A stretch of DNA of 64,000 nt from Flammula alnicola (taxonomy: Eukaryota; Basidiomycota; Agaricomycetes; Agaricales; Strophariaceae), in NCBI GenBank assembly GCA_015499995.1, contig JADNRV010000157.1, positions 1-64,000 on the forward strand, written 5' to 3'. Made by a program: the position numbers and the translations under genes. Positions within the stretch are counted from its first letter, which is position 1; the number at the start of each line of letters is the position of its first letter. Shown piece after piece: positions 32,866 through 43,133 of this stretch. The notes beneath the pieces were generated by a model. That model was not told the DNA's origin, did not search any database, and saw nothing but the letters and a program-made list of their open reading frames with translations.

Positions 32866-35690
32866 TCAGTTACGCACCCGTATCAGCATTTCTACCAGTC
32901 GCGCAAACCAGGCAAATAAGAAAAGAGGGAAAAGCTGCCGTGGTGCTGCTGGGACGAGCGCTTCGACTCGTTCCGGAATCCGCTCTACAGACAACTCGTC
33001 CTCCCATTCTTCCGACATGCAAATATAGCAAACGTCAGTTTCTGGCCTATGTGAATGTTCTAGGAAGGGTATATTACACTCCTTCGAAGGCGATAAGGAT
33101 AGTTATAATTATAAAATGCGGAAATCGCACCTGGATATAAACCAGACTGGCGATGGCTAACGCAGATAGGGCATCCTTGTACGGAGGTGAACCTTTCTCG
33201 TCGGCAGGTATGGATGAAGCATGGAATTGAAGCGCATGGTCCCGCAGAATCTCTGCCAGATTTGGGGCCGTCGAAGCTTTTGACAGAATGACAGCAAGAA
33301 ACTGCGAGACCCAGTATTTGTCTGGCGAAAAATCGAACCATCTTTGTTCCATACCGGAACGACCAACCCTGTACAGCAGAGACATGTGAGCAGTCAGACA
33401 CAACCAAGAGTCGTCGACAAGCTCACAAAGGGAAAAGGTATGCTGCAATTTGGAGAGAAAGATTAGTATACATGCTTTGATCTATAAAATAGCCTCCAGC
33501 CATGGGCAGCGCGGAGTTTGTAAGAAGCCGACAGAGCAAACCAGCCTGCATAGTATTTGTCCCCCATTGCGAAAAGGCCAAATAACATTCATTGCCACGG
33601 AAACAAAACGAAGCTTGGTCTGTTTCTTGTATGTGGAGTTGTTCAGATGGTTCTTTTGAGTGAAGTAAATACTCAAAAAGAGATTTGGAAATGGGAGGAC
33701 AGGAAAAGAACAGCGGACACGTCAAAGCGGTCGACAGATTAAGCTGGACGTCCTTTGGGTATTTTGAAAAGTATTCTTGAATACATTTCTGCATTCGTAG
33801 CAAGAGATGACGATATACATCCTGGTCGGGATCTTGAAACGTCTATCAAACATGCAAATCAGCGAAGTTAATTGCAGCCGAGAAGGAAAGACCGCACCTG
33901 ATGTTCCAGCCATGCAATAAAATTGACGGCCGCTCCAAGGCGATACCACATGTCTGACTTGTGAGAACCAGCAACTGAAAAACTTTTTTCGACCTCAAAA
34001 TTGTAGAGGTCAGCCTGGAGCTCAGCGCTTAGGTATGCGCCACCAGTGCAATGTTGAAATATTGTTTCAGTTATGCAAGTGCTGCACGTATGATGAACGT
34101 CTACGTATAGCAGCATATAAGTCAACGGCTTGCATCGAGGATTTAGAATAAAGCTCACGATCAGTCGGTATCATAGGATGAATGCCCGCCTTATGGAGAT
34201 CAGGTATATGTTTCCCGTAAAAAGTTAACCATCGTCGTGCAAGGTTAGTACGCGCCTTCGCAGCATCGATAAAGAACCTTCCCGAGCGCGACTGATCGAG
34301 AAGAAAATCCGGAAACGATGCATGGAGCATGCGAAGCTGTTGGTCGGTAGAATCGGCTTCGGGAATATGGAGGAGAGCATGAAGGTCATTCATTATTATT
34401 TGTGCACTTCCAGGTTCGTGAGCGAAGAGCTCATCGGCGAGGGCCAGTGGCCAACCATAGACGTGGAGGATGGACAAACTGAGGATCTCAAGCGCATTCG
34501 GGAGGTTCGATTCATGGACAGAGGCCAGGATGTGATGATACAATGCATCTAACTGGGCGAAGGGTCTATCCGCATCATTTTCGGCAGACGATAGGCCGAG
34601 GACAACCTTCAGTCTGCGCAAGGGAAGACCGTGACGCGAGCCAACGTATAGCATGACAGTCGAGGCATATATAAACTGCCCGGAAGATTTTTCGACAAGA
34701 CGATCAATGTCATCGACGCTTGGCCAGTCAGTGGGAAGGTAACCACGAGACGGATGTTTCTCTTTGATTTCGGCAAATTTTGCTTCCAAAAAGACACGGA
34801 TATCATCGTCGGGTTGGTATGTGTCGTCCAATGGCAGTCCTGTCGTCAAAGAACGCATCCATGAGCTATTGAATGCTTCCCGGATTTCATGTTCCGCACG
34901 GCTCGCGACGAGAAAAAGTAGGGGCACGGAAGAATGTTTGACGGCTGCTGAGAGGGCGGAAAGAATTTCGCTATGCGAACTGCTGTCGCTGCATTCGTCC
35001 AAGCCGTCGACAACGATCACTCGAGGTCGGAAATTGGGATATTCTTGAGGTTTCTGATGGACGGCGCTTAGATTGAGTGGCTTGACGAGCAGTGCCTGTG
35101 TCTGAGATGCGACGGAGCGGGAAAAGAGGAATGGATCGAGCTCCACTGCTGTCGCCACATGGACACGCATTTCGGGGATTGTCACGCATAACTGATAGAC
35201 GAGACTTGGTATGAAATGTGCTTTATCGTTGCGGCCTGGTACGGTGCGGGAGAAAAAGAACGAGGCAGCGAGAAGCCCGGCTTCCGCACACATCTCAGCT
35301 ATGGTCTGAGCGATGGCCGACTTTCCACATCCCGCTGGGCCGTACATCCACAGGAAATACTGCAAGTTATCGGGATCCTCGATCCAATCCATGATTTTCT
35401 TGACGATGGCTTGTCGTGTGTCAGGGTGACATTTAGGCGGATCGAAACGTTCAGCGGAGTCGTGGAATGCGCCTGAAGCGATATTTTGGCACAATATCTC
35501 CATAGCTAACAGATATTCCGTTAGGTTTTGTTGCGACGATTTCTTTCAGCCGCTTAGACACACCTCTCGCGTGGCTATCGTCGGCGTTGCCCGCCATATT
35601 GAAGGTGTACTGGACGTGATTGACGTCTCCGCCTTCTACGTTCGTAAACCTTCCACCTGTGATTGCGATACCCTTGGCGTCGGGGAACAT
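32866..35690 (-). CDS. NACHT-type NLR-like protein, copy 2
   Basis: A paralogue of the NLR at 7593-10461, same strand and exon plan. Exon 1 (ATG 35690; 35699 possible) encodes MFPDAKGIAITGGRFTNVEG and GDVNHVQY, joined by an intron to AMEILCQNIASGAF. Walker A is GPAGCGKSA and Walker B is RVIVVDGLDEC. Further conserved blocks are AYLSAELQADLYNFEVEKS, LLTNSALPMAGGYFIDQS and DKYWVSQFLAVILSKAS. The last exon contains VCYICMSEEWEDELSVE, RIPERVEALVPAAPRQL and FPLFLFAWFARLVEMLIRV, ending RN and TGA at 32866. The two copies differ throughout at many residues, so the duplication is not recent. The segment before AYLSAEL (DHVHHTCSTCITETIFQHC) is unlike copy 1, which has GLLSLYIASTIGAHCGS. No WD40, TPR or ankyrin repeats were seen. 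A cytosolic sensor role is inferred from the NACHT fold only. Confidence 0.85.
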
Positions 35691-38430
35691 GGTTGCCATT
35701 GGGTAACACTGAGTAGAAATAGTGAAGAAGCGGAAGACGTGAGCACGACAGAAGGGAGTCACGGAGATGTAGTGCGTGGTTACATCGTGGGCTGTGCTCG
35801 TGGGAATTCGGGGAGGCTGCGCAGGCTTGGTTAGCCGCCTTCACATCACTGACTATGTATTTACACTTCCAGGACGAGGATCGAGGTCGGAAATATGTAA
35901 ATAATATGGTCTATGAACAGTCAGTACACACCAAAAGCAAGACGGCCTCAATAAATATTCGCAGATGAGAGTAAAGAGCCTGAAAACCTGACGGCGTGAT
36001 ATCGAACAACTCCGGCGTCCAGGCCTCAGAGTGGGAAATCCATACAGTAACAGCTCCTCGAGCCGCCGCCGTGATGTACGGAGGACCCAGGACCCTTCCA
36101 GAATCAAATATGTATCATCTGTGCGCCGAATCTCTGCCCCTCTTCCAAAGATTTCATCCACCCTCATGTTCGAATCCGTTCAAAGCGCGCGATTAGTCTT
36201 CGGGGATACAGCGCCCTCGCCATGCCCCAACCCCAATTCGCACCGCCATTGACTCTTCTTCGGTCGCTTCTCCTTGGGATGTAGCCGGCCTGACGTTCAC
36301 GAACCACAGGCATGAGAGTGAGTACGGGTATCGATGAATATGTGAATTCGAGGTCGCGGGTAGAATTGGAAATGACATTATCGAATTTTACATATCGAGG
36401 TGGGCATGAGAGGTGTCGAAAGCCAGCGATAACAACGAAGGCACCAAGGTCATGCATTTCCGTGTCAGGAGTTTGGCAGGACCACCGGGAACAGCTGTGG
36501 TACATGGAGACCATAGTGCGTGGAACCCAGTGGAGTAGACGGTAATGTGGACAGCAAGAGAAGGAAGTATCATGAGAGGCAGGGCTGCTAAACGTGTACC
36601 GAGGAAGCTGGAGGAGAATAGGAAAGACGTGTCTGATGGGACGCAAAGATGCAACAAGCAGCATATTTTTTCCCAACTGGTCGGTTGGGTGTGTGATCTC
36701 TCGAGAAGGACAGAGAAGTAGTTGTCGAAACAGGCGGCGGGTAGGCGCCTGGGGGCTGCCTTGGGGCGGCGTCCAGTCCTGTCCCCACCCTACCCAATGA
36801 CTGTTGTCCGGTCACATCCACCCAAAAGGCTTAGCACGACAAACTCAGCGCACAGTTCCACCGGTCATCTCGAGGCAGTTCTACCGGAATGAGTGGAAAG
36901 AGAGGACGACATGTTCTTGCCGTCGTCACCTCCGCCAACCACACTCAAATACGACACAACCTCGCTCCTGAGCGCCGAACCCTCGGAGGCCAATGCCTCA
37001 TACCACGCCATATTGCGATTGTGTTCACCCGTCCTTGCCGGTGGAGGGCTGCGAAGTCTTTAATTGACGTCTTGAAAACGGTTGTAAAGGTCGGACTCGT
37101 CAATTCATCTATTCCGCAAAAGCGTCGTTCAGACATTTGGGAGGTCGAGGTGAGAGGTAGGTGGTTGTAGCGATGGACACTGACCTATCAAGGTGAGTAA
37201 TCGATTGGCTTTTCTTTCGGCTTCGTTGTACTCACTGTTCGGGCCCTTCTTTCACGCCTAGCTGCTTCTTCTACACTGTCGAGCCATATTCAATCCACGG
37301 TTGTACGATGTATCAAGAGGACTCCATACAATGCCTTTACATACTGGAGAGGATGCCAAGAGGAGGTCAATATGGGATATAAAAAGCGAGTGAAAATGCT
37401 GACTCGGCGGTCTATCTGTCAAGACATGGGGAAGGTGTAAGGCGGAGATGGTGAAGCTTGGAGGCGTGGAGGACAGTCTTTCGAAGCTCCAAATAGAATT
37501 GATATGCCGCTGGAAAGAGGGTAGGAGGGAAGTGTTAGTGCAAGGAACGACCATTGATGAGACAGAGACGTACAGGGAAACCACATGATTAAATATATAC
37601 AGGTAGAATGGCAGAAAAGGGTTCAGACATTCAAATTTTCAAACGTTCAACGTTCAACGTTCAACGTTCAACGTTCAACGTTCAACGTTCAACGTTCAAC
37701 GTTCAACGTTCAACGTTCAAGTCTTCAGAGTACGTCCAAATTTTAAGGGACTGAGAGGCGAAATGACCAGTTGCGATAAGACCTGCAGCTGGAAAGACTC
37801 GGAGGGTTAGTACAGAGAATTTTATTTCTGAACATACAAATTGGTTGTCATATAACAGGGTCAGACAAATTTGTCTGAGAGCCGCAGAGGAAGGATAGAA
37901 TACGGGACGATGTGAACCAGAGCAAGCAGAGGAGCCTGAGGCGTCTGCACGAATTGACAATTATTTTTCCAAATTCGCACGGTTGGGTTCAAGCGGAGAA
38001 CATCGGTGGCTATGTTTGTGTGCCTGATTACGAAAACGCGTCGTTCTTGTCCTTGATTTGCTTGTTCTCCACCGCCAGTCCAAATGTTCCTGCTCCGCTG
38101 GGTCTCTCTCTTTCAGATCTGTCGGATCCCACTCATAATTCTGTCCCTATCAGCTCGCTCTGCGTTCTCTTTCTCAGACACCTAACATATCATTACACCG
38201 GCGGCTATCAACTGTTCCAACCCCCTCGTAACGCGATACAACCGTTAGCATATGTACGTACATAGTACTACATATAAATCCCTTCCGATATATGAAGATG
38301 AAATGAACGTGATCACACCTGAAAATGTTTGGACCTTCTCCAAACAAGAATGAAATGAGTTGAGTACAGCAATGGTCAAAATTACAAATGAAGAAATGAA
38401 GGAAAATCGACACCCTAATCACCTACAATT
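35691..38430. other. gene-poor interval with a heptamer repeat
   Basis: About 2.7 kb. Several frames of 100-170 codons occur (for example on the minus strand at 36164-36676), but they lack motifs and have basic, low-complexity composition. The bases just upstream of 35690 resemble those upstream of NLR copy 1 at 10461. The AACGTTC repeat at 37642-37720 and one copy of a diverged repeat near 37955-38110 lie here. Confidence 0.4.
37642..37720. repeat. (AACGTTC)n tandem heptamer
   Basis: Eleven near-perfect copies of the 7-bp unit AACGTTC, itself containing the palindrome AACGTT. The copies are uniform, implying recent slippage. No gene overlaps it. Confidence 0.95.
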
Positions 38431-40007
38431 CTAATTGGCGGAATACGTTGGAGGCATCTCGACGACGTTAACGTTTGCGCGATTCAAATCGCTATGCACG
38501 GGCATCCGGACACCGCTATCTTCGTGTATCATGATCACCGACGGGTCGTCGCTGCTAGGAGGCGCAGACACCTGGGTAGGTATGCGACTGGGCGATTGAG
38601 GACCGCCTGCCTGCAGCCCTGCTACTCTCCATGATTTTTTTGGGCTCATCGGCGGCGGAGATGTACGTTCAGAACTATCAAAACTCGCCATGCCTCTCGG
38701 CTGTTTCCCCTTCGAATTCGACCCGGGGGGCGGACTGGAGGATATGTACGTAGGAGACTGGCTGGACAGTCGTTCGGCCATCGATGGGCTGGCGTTGAAG
38801 GGTTCGACAACGTTGATGTTCGAGTCCTGCGTCTTCCTACGTTTAGTGCGTTGGCGGATGAAGAGAAAGGCGAAGATTAGAAGAGCGAGGGCCAGTGCGC
38901 CTATGACGCACCCCACTATGATGCCGGTATGATTTGAATGATGGGTTGGCAGTGAGGACGGGGTTGGAGTAGTAGTCGAATTGGCGCCAGATGAGGTCGA
39001 GCTTGCCCCAGTGCCAGTAGATCCGGACGGGAGTGTTGAAGCTGAAGCTGAAGTTCCACTAGACGCTGCGAGCACTGGGCCTGTGCCGTTCTGAATGATG
39101 ACGCAGTAAATCGACAATGGTGTGGTGTTATTATCTCCCTGATATACGACTTGAAGGCTGTGCTGTTTATTAGGAAGTTGACCCGTTGAAAAGAAAATCT
39201 GGTTGAGTTGGGCGCCCGTGTTCTGCGAAGCGACTCCGTTAAGGTTGAACGAGATAGGATTTTCACTATCGATTGAATAGGTTCCGGTCGTAGCAGCAAA
39301 CGGGACTGATGAATTGTAAAACCCAAACCAGGTGAGGGATTCGCCTACACACGCTCCAGATATCAGAGAGCGCCAGAGAGACAATGAAGGTGTAACAACG
39401 AACCAAAGAAATCCAAACCGTATATCGAATTTTGTTGTCTCGTTGCATACCCCACAGAAAAGGGCGCCCATCCAGTTCCGAATTGCATTGCCGGATCGCC
39501 AATTTTGATGAAGACAGCAGCGTTATCCAACGGTACGCTCGCTGATGGAACATACATGAGATCGTCGAACCAATAAAAGGTAGGGTTTGCAGCGGTCACA
39601 TTCAGAGTGATGACATGGGGCCCGTCCGTCAACCCGTCTTGTTGACAATGCATCACCCCATTCTCTGCCGCACTGAGGACGCTGCTTGCGATTTTAGTCC
39701 CGTCAATGTAGCAGTCTCGCGATGGATTTGTCTTATCCATAGTCGCACCGAAGATACCGACATAAGTGCCTACAGTGCAGGGATTCCTTCAGCTTTAACG
39801 ACAGAGAGGAGGTGGCAATCTCAATTTGAAGGACATACCATGGAAAGAGTACGAAAAGCTTCCCGTTCCCTTTATGTAGTGCATGGTACTCAAGTACGGA
39901 GGGCCGTAGTTGCCGTTGTTGTCTTTACTGCCCTTGTCTGCGATCCATTCTCCGTCGTAAACTATGCCAGGATCTGTGTCGTCGATCACAATTGCACGCG
40001 TCGACAT
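38431..40007 (-). CDS. single-pass membrane protein with two-module ectodomain
   Basis: A receptor-like protein common in agaricomycetes. From the ATG at 40007 it begins MSTRAIVIDDTDPGIVYDGE, with STMHYIKGTGSFSYSFHG after it. After an intron come TYVGIFGATMDKTNPSRDCY, CQQDGLTDGPHVITLNV and FYWFDDLMYVPSASVPLDN, then a second module GTGWAPFSVGYATRQQNSIY. A further intron joins LDFFG to ESLTWFGFYNSSVPF. Next are QLPNKQHSLQVVYQGDNN and a long Ser/Thr/Pro-rich stalk. A clear transmembrane helix (GIIVGCVIGALALALLIFAF) follows, with a basic stop (RQRTKRRK) and a Ser/Pro-rich cytosolic tail ending MPPTYSAN. No obvious signal peptide precedes the ectodomain from 40007. An upstream ATG at 40106 adds a weakly hydrophobic lead, so the start is not certain. 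Ligand unknown. Confidence 0.8.
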
Positions 40008-41430
40008 CGCTCTGTGTTGTCCGGGTATATGGGAGAAAGGGAACAGATACGACTTCTGGATGAAGATCGTGATGGGTGTGAGGAGCTCGTCGGAGGTGGG
40101 GAACATTCAACCCAGCAGCCCAGGGATATACTTGCCGAGCGTGTGCCCGCTTGTGCCCGTACGCATGCCCAGCTGAGATCGTCCCTGGCAAATGATAGGG
40201 AACATGTTAATAACCGCATGTTGGAGAATACAATAATATTGCGGACATTTGACTTGTTTGATGGAGTCCAACTCGGCAAGTAGGAACACAGCCTCGAGGA
40301 TTGTCTGGCCTGCAATCGCTAGCTATCTCCAAGGCAGCAGCGTCCAAGGTCGTCATTGATAAATGTTGGTGGAGATCCGGAGGAACTATTTACTTGTCGG
40401 TAAATCGCCATTGATCACACGATGACTGGGCGTTGTTTGGGAAAGATAATGAAGGAAAAATAGTGATTTCCACCCAGTTTTGCCACTTGCAGGTCGGCAG
40501 CCAGGAGGGGGACATGAGGATGGCTGAACCTAAGCGGCTTGGAGGAACGCGTCTGGCGCCAGAACGTATTGGACCATGTGGTGATCCGGTTATCAAAATG
40601 TGCCGTAAACCTTGCCCTGGCCCCCAGCCTTGCCCCCAGCCCATAAAGTCAAATTTTGAAGGTGTTTCATCTGCTAGAAGCGCAGATTTACCGGGAAAAA
40701 AATCAAAAAAAGGTCATGCCCAGAAGATGTACTTAGCGTGAAATGCGACTGTGACCTGATTTCCAGCCCGAGCAAGAAGAGGAGTGGAAGAGGACAATTG
40801 TTTTCGAAATTCGCACGATTGATTTCGGGCCGAGAACCTTGGTGGCTGTGTTCATGCTCGCGATTTTATCTCACGATCACCTGGCCTGGTCCAAATGTTC
40901 CTGCGTCGTGCTCCGCTCTACGTATCGCAATAACTGTCCGCTGGCCTCCTACAGCCACATCCTTTGTGTTTCCGACTCGATTGATGGCAGGTCGTCCATG
41001 AGAGTGTGTCTTCGAAGCATTATCATAATGTGAACAACAAGACGGTCGGTCGTTGTTTACATGCACCGCCACTACAGCATACCTGGTTGGCATCGTACGC
41101 ATAGGTTACGCATCTTCGGTGCACATCGTCGAGTTCGAGGGCGAAATGGGATCTTAGTCAAGATTCAACGCCGTGGACCCGAAGCTTGAGCCTTGGAAGG
41201 TATTTGCTAACGCAGAGCAAAGACGACTGGGAATTTAAAATACCGTGACGAATTATTTGTTCCACAATAGCGTCAGGTTATATACCGCGTATGAGGCGCA
41301 GAAGGAGGACAAGATGGTGGCCAAGAGCGAGACCGAATCGCACAATTTTCGCGCACGGTCCAATTCGGGCCGAGATTCAGAATCATCGTGCACAGCCACT
41401 GATATGACTTATCAGATTGAAAATGCTTCA
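40008..41430. other. no gene recognised; diverged repeat copies
   Basis: Frames are short. Two segments (about 40793-40925 and 41340-41380) resemble a segment near 37955-38110 on the far side of the membrane-protein gene, sharing TTCGCACG and CCAAATGTTCCTG blocks. The right edge is the insertion point of the Ngaro-type element. Confidence 0.45.
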
Positions 41431-41641
41431 ATTCCGCGATGAGCAAGCGCGAGGAACGAGCGCCAAGCTCATAATCGGATAAGATAACGTCAGGGCGTCA
41501 GAATCAGACCGCATCGGGTTTGTACATCATAAGTACAAACACGTATATTAATCTCTCGACGGGGAGCGCTTCTCCCCATCGCTCAGGATCTGATTCTGAC
41601 GCGGAAAAAGGTTTTTCACAGCTCTCAGTGAATTTTTTCGA
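41431..41641 (+). repeat. split direct repeat A1
   Basis: The left-terminal repeat of the Ngaro-type element, starting ATTCCGCGATGAGCAAG and ending GTGAATTTTTTCGA. It contains a short palindrome around TTTGTAC/GTACAAA. It matches 47620-47830 almost exactly; one difference is AACGTC against AATGTC. Confidence 0.95.
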
Positions 41642-41717
41642 GGTCTAGCTACCCTGAACACGTTCTCTCCAACTTTCTTCACACACCCCAGCCTTTTCCG
41701 CTTTTTTCCTCGACAAA

Positions 41718-43133
41718 ATGACCGACAATGCCGTTACTGGCCCCGGTGGGGCGGCTGTACAGGCACAGCCCAATACTCAGCCTCCTCCCCGTCTACCTCG
41801 CACCCACACTAACCCAACTATTATTCAGTTGCTTAAATCCTTGCCCTTAATCTCCAAGCTCCAAAAGAACAAGGAGATCGAAGACAAGAATGCCGAGAGA
41901 GCTTTGAAAACTTTAAATCACACACAAGACATGACAGCCTTCCCGGATGCTGGCTCGGAAGCGGCATCCCTGGTCACTCTGGACCCTGAAGATCTGGACC
42001 GCTTCAGGGTCCCTTCCTTTGCTTTATCTTTCCGCGATTACATTTACTCTAGCCTCGCTAAATGGATCGCCGATGAGGAGATCAAAGACCCGAAGAATAA
42101 ACGCAAGGCCCTTGACGATCCGAAAATAACATCAGATGAAGCCCGGATTGCAAAGCGTCGCTGCATGAACGGCAGAAAACTGACCCCCTGGATCGTGGGA
42201 GCACCATGGCATGCTAGCTTTCCGCAAAGTTTATTCGACACAGAAGGCTGCGTCATGGTTCCGCTTTCGTTCTTCCTCAACGAGAACTTACAGATTCTGA
42301 ACGTCGAAGCATCCACTCTTCCCACCGTCAAAACTAATCCTAACCCCGGAGAGACAAAGGGCATCTCGATTCTCGACGTCGAGAAACTCTCAGTGCGGTT
42401 TGGTAGGGAACTCTCCCTGGACTTCAGCCAATGGACCGAAGCCGCGGGTAATGTGTACCTATTCCAGAAAGAACGGGACGAACCAAACACTGGCGATGCA
42501 CACAGTGAATGGTATGACCAACACTTCGGATTCTACATAGCCCAGAACGACAAGGTCAGGCTCTACGACGCGTGGAAGGCTGACGAGTTGAAATTCCGCC
42601 AGGAACACTGGGCGTGCTACGGCGAATTCAAAGGATCTCGATACGACCAGGCCTTCGCGTTATCCGAGAAACAACATGCCATGATGGCGGAAATCCGCGA
42701 CATGATGGCGACCAACAAAACTCCTTCCGGCCGTGACAACGGGAATTTCCCCAAGTCCAGTCCCAACTCGAAATACCCCCCTCGTCGCTCTTCCGACCGC
42801 CCATCTTCCTCGTCCTTTCCATCCGGCAGCGGCAGGTCCTCCTCCTCGCCTTCCGACTGCCTCATATGCGCAGAGAGAGGTCACGACTCCCGCATTCACA
42901 ACGACACCAGCACCGCCGTCAAATTCAAGGACGGCAAAGCGACATGGGCTAGATGCACCAACCGCGCTCTCGTCACCCCCAACAACCGCGTCCTATGTAT
43001 TAACTGGAACGTCCGAGGAAGCAACTCCATCTGCGCCCACGGCAAGGACGAACGCGCTCACCTCTGCTCCTTCTGCGGGAGTAAAGATCACCACGCCCTC
43101 TCCTGGACCTGTCGTCCTCCCCCATCCAATTGA
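41718..43133 (+). CDS. gag-like protein of Ngaro-type element
   Basis: A single 471-codon frame starting MTDNAVTGPGGAAVQAQPNT, 77 bases after repeat A1. The middle part has charged helical segments (LPLISKLQKNKEIEDKNAER) and a conserved-looking TPWIVGAPWHASFPQSLFDT. The C-terminal part is Ser/Arg-rich and then carries zinc-binding-like clusters: DCLICAERGHDSRIHND and CSFCGSKDHHALSWTC. These fit a nucleic-acid-binding particle protein. It ends PPPSN and TGA. The downstream polymerase frame is shifted by +1 relative to it and overlaps its end, so translation of pol may depend on frameshifting or reinitiation. Confidence 0.8.
   Translation: MTDNAVTGPGGAAVQAQPNTQPPPRLPRTHTNPTIIQLLKSLPLISKLQKNKEIEDKNAERALKTLNHTQDMTAFPDAGSEAASLVTLDPEDLDRFRVPSFALSFRDYIYSSLAKWIADEEIKDPKNKRKALDDPKITSDEARIAKRRCMNGRKLTPWIVGAPWHASFPQSLFDTEGCVMVPLSFFLNENLQILNVEASTLPTVKTNPNPGETKGISILDVEKLSVRFGRELSLDFSQWTEAAGNVYLFQKERDEPNTGDAHSEWYDQHFGFYIAQNDKVRLYDAWKADELKFRQEHWACYGEFKGSRYDQAFALSEKQHAMMAEIRDMMATNKTPSGRDNGNFPKSSPNSKYPPRRSSDRPSSSSFPSGSGRSSSSPSDCLICAERGHDSRIHNDTSTAVKFKDGKATWARCTNRALVTPNNRVLCINWNVRGSNSICAHGKDERAHLCSFCGSKDHHALSWTCRPPPSN

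Noticed and set aside
36164..36676. 170-codon minus-strand frame
   Set aside because: No domain, no signal peptide and no supporting exons; several overlapping frames of similar length exist on both strands.
42733..43128. Pro/Thr-rich frame in +1 over the gag 3' end as a separate protein
   Set aside because: Low-complexity shadow of gag; conserved polymerase sequence starts only at the gag stop.
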